The notes under the pieces: model-generated | Seen by the model: the letters and a program-made list of their open reading frames with translations, nothing else | What the model was told of the DNA's origin: nothing | The model's database searches: none | Assembly: GCA_959602045.1 (NCBI GenBank) | Contig: CAUGRT010000004.1 | Span: 1 to 64,000 of the forward strand | DNA from: an uncultured Clostridia bacterium | Lineage (GTDB): Bacteria; Bacillota; Clostridia; UBA1381 | Direction of reading: 5' to 3' | DNA: 64,000 nt | Program-made: the position numbers and the translations under genes | Part shown: one piece after another, positions 63,835 to 64,000 of the stretch | Position numbering within the stretch: position 1 is the stretch's first letter | Layout of the letters: every line of letters begins with the position of its first letter

Positions 63835-64000
63835 ATGCGTACTGTTTTAATTGTTGACGATAACTGTATTGAGTTAAGTGCAATGTCTAAGCTTAATATG
63901 TGGAAAGAGTTGGGGTTTACACAAGTATTTTGTGCGCAGAACGGGAAAATAGGCTATGAAACGGCAGTAAAAGAAAAGCCGGATATTATACTCACCGATG
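63835..64000 (+). CDS. Response regulator, N-terminal receiver part (cut by window end)
   Basis: ATG 63835 opens MRTVLIVDDNCIELSAMSKL with the acidic pair DD, and the frame reaches the phospho-acceptor Asp in KPDIILTD at the edge. In similar loci such genes continue into an AraC-type output domain (YesN-like), paired with a histidine kinase. That part is outside the window, so only the receiver is supported. Confidence 0.85.
   Translation, partial: MRTVLIVDDNCIELSAMSKLNMWKELGFTQVFCAQNGKIGYETAVKEKPDIILTD

Overview
The window looks like a chromosomal segment of an anaerobic, low-to-mid GC Bacillota (class Clostridia, probably gut-associated). Reasons: strong AGGAGG-type ribosome sites, consensus sigma-A promoters with 17-base spacers, SLH-anchored exoproteins, clostridial-type lipoproteins, an LplABC-like ABC transporter, and a glnK-amtB leader with an apparent ANTAR antitermination target. 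No rRNA, tRNA or CRISPR array was seen.

Layout. (1) 1-7.1 kb, minus strand: a degraded mobilisable element with a MobA/MobL relaxase cut by the window edge, a MobQ-type oriT core, a DUF3847 protein, a type II restriction-modification set (Vsr, a nuclease gene broken by one amber codon, an HTH-fused 5mC methyltransferase with its own promoter/operator) and remnants of a polyvalent toxin protein. (2) 7.2-10.4 kb, minus: one GC-rich surface-protein gene split by four frameshifts. (3) 10.6-19.9 kb, minus: a tightly packed run of 13 genes for membrane, zinc-ribbon and surface proteins (SPFH/YdjI-like, TPM, TMEM43-like, DUF4428, HEAT lipoprotein, LRR-SLH, stalk domain), resembling PspA-associated envelope-stress modules but without PspA. 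(4) 20-25.3 kb, plus: a sugar-binding lipoprotein paired with a membrane-bound LuxR regulator, an IS3 scrap, a small lipoprotein and an M14 peptidase. (5) 25.5-36.2 kb, housekeeping: carAB (minus) behind a leader with a short ORF and a terminator, glnK-amtB (plus), and argC-argB-proS (plus). (6) 36.2-64 kb: a polysaccharide-use locus.

How the last region works together (inference from families): secreted or wall-bound proteins (esterase-like hydrolase, beta-helix glycosidase-like protein, F5/8C and beta-sandwich binding proteins, two SLH proteins) bind and trim a complex plant-type glycan. An LplB/LplC/SBP transporter brings in oligosaccharides. Intracellular beta-helix enzymes (GH28-like and another) cut them. 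A seven-gene operon (IlvD/Edd dehydratase, DapA-like aldolase, SDR, UlaG-like metallohydrolase, KDPG-type aldolase, DgoK kinase, beta-helix protein) would oxidise a released sugar to its acid and take it to pyruvate. An AraC regulator divergent from the operon and a response regulator at the right edge are the likely controls. A ~125-base intergenic element occurs twice in this locus, each time just before a start codon.
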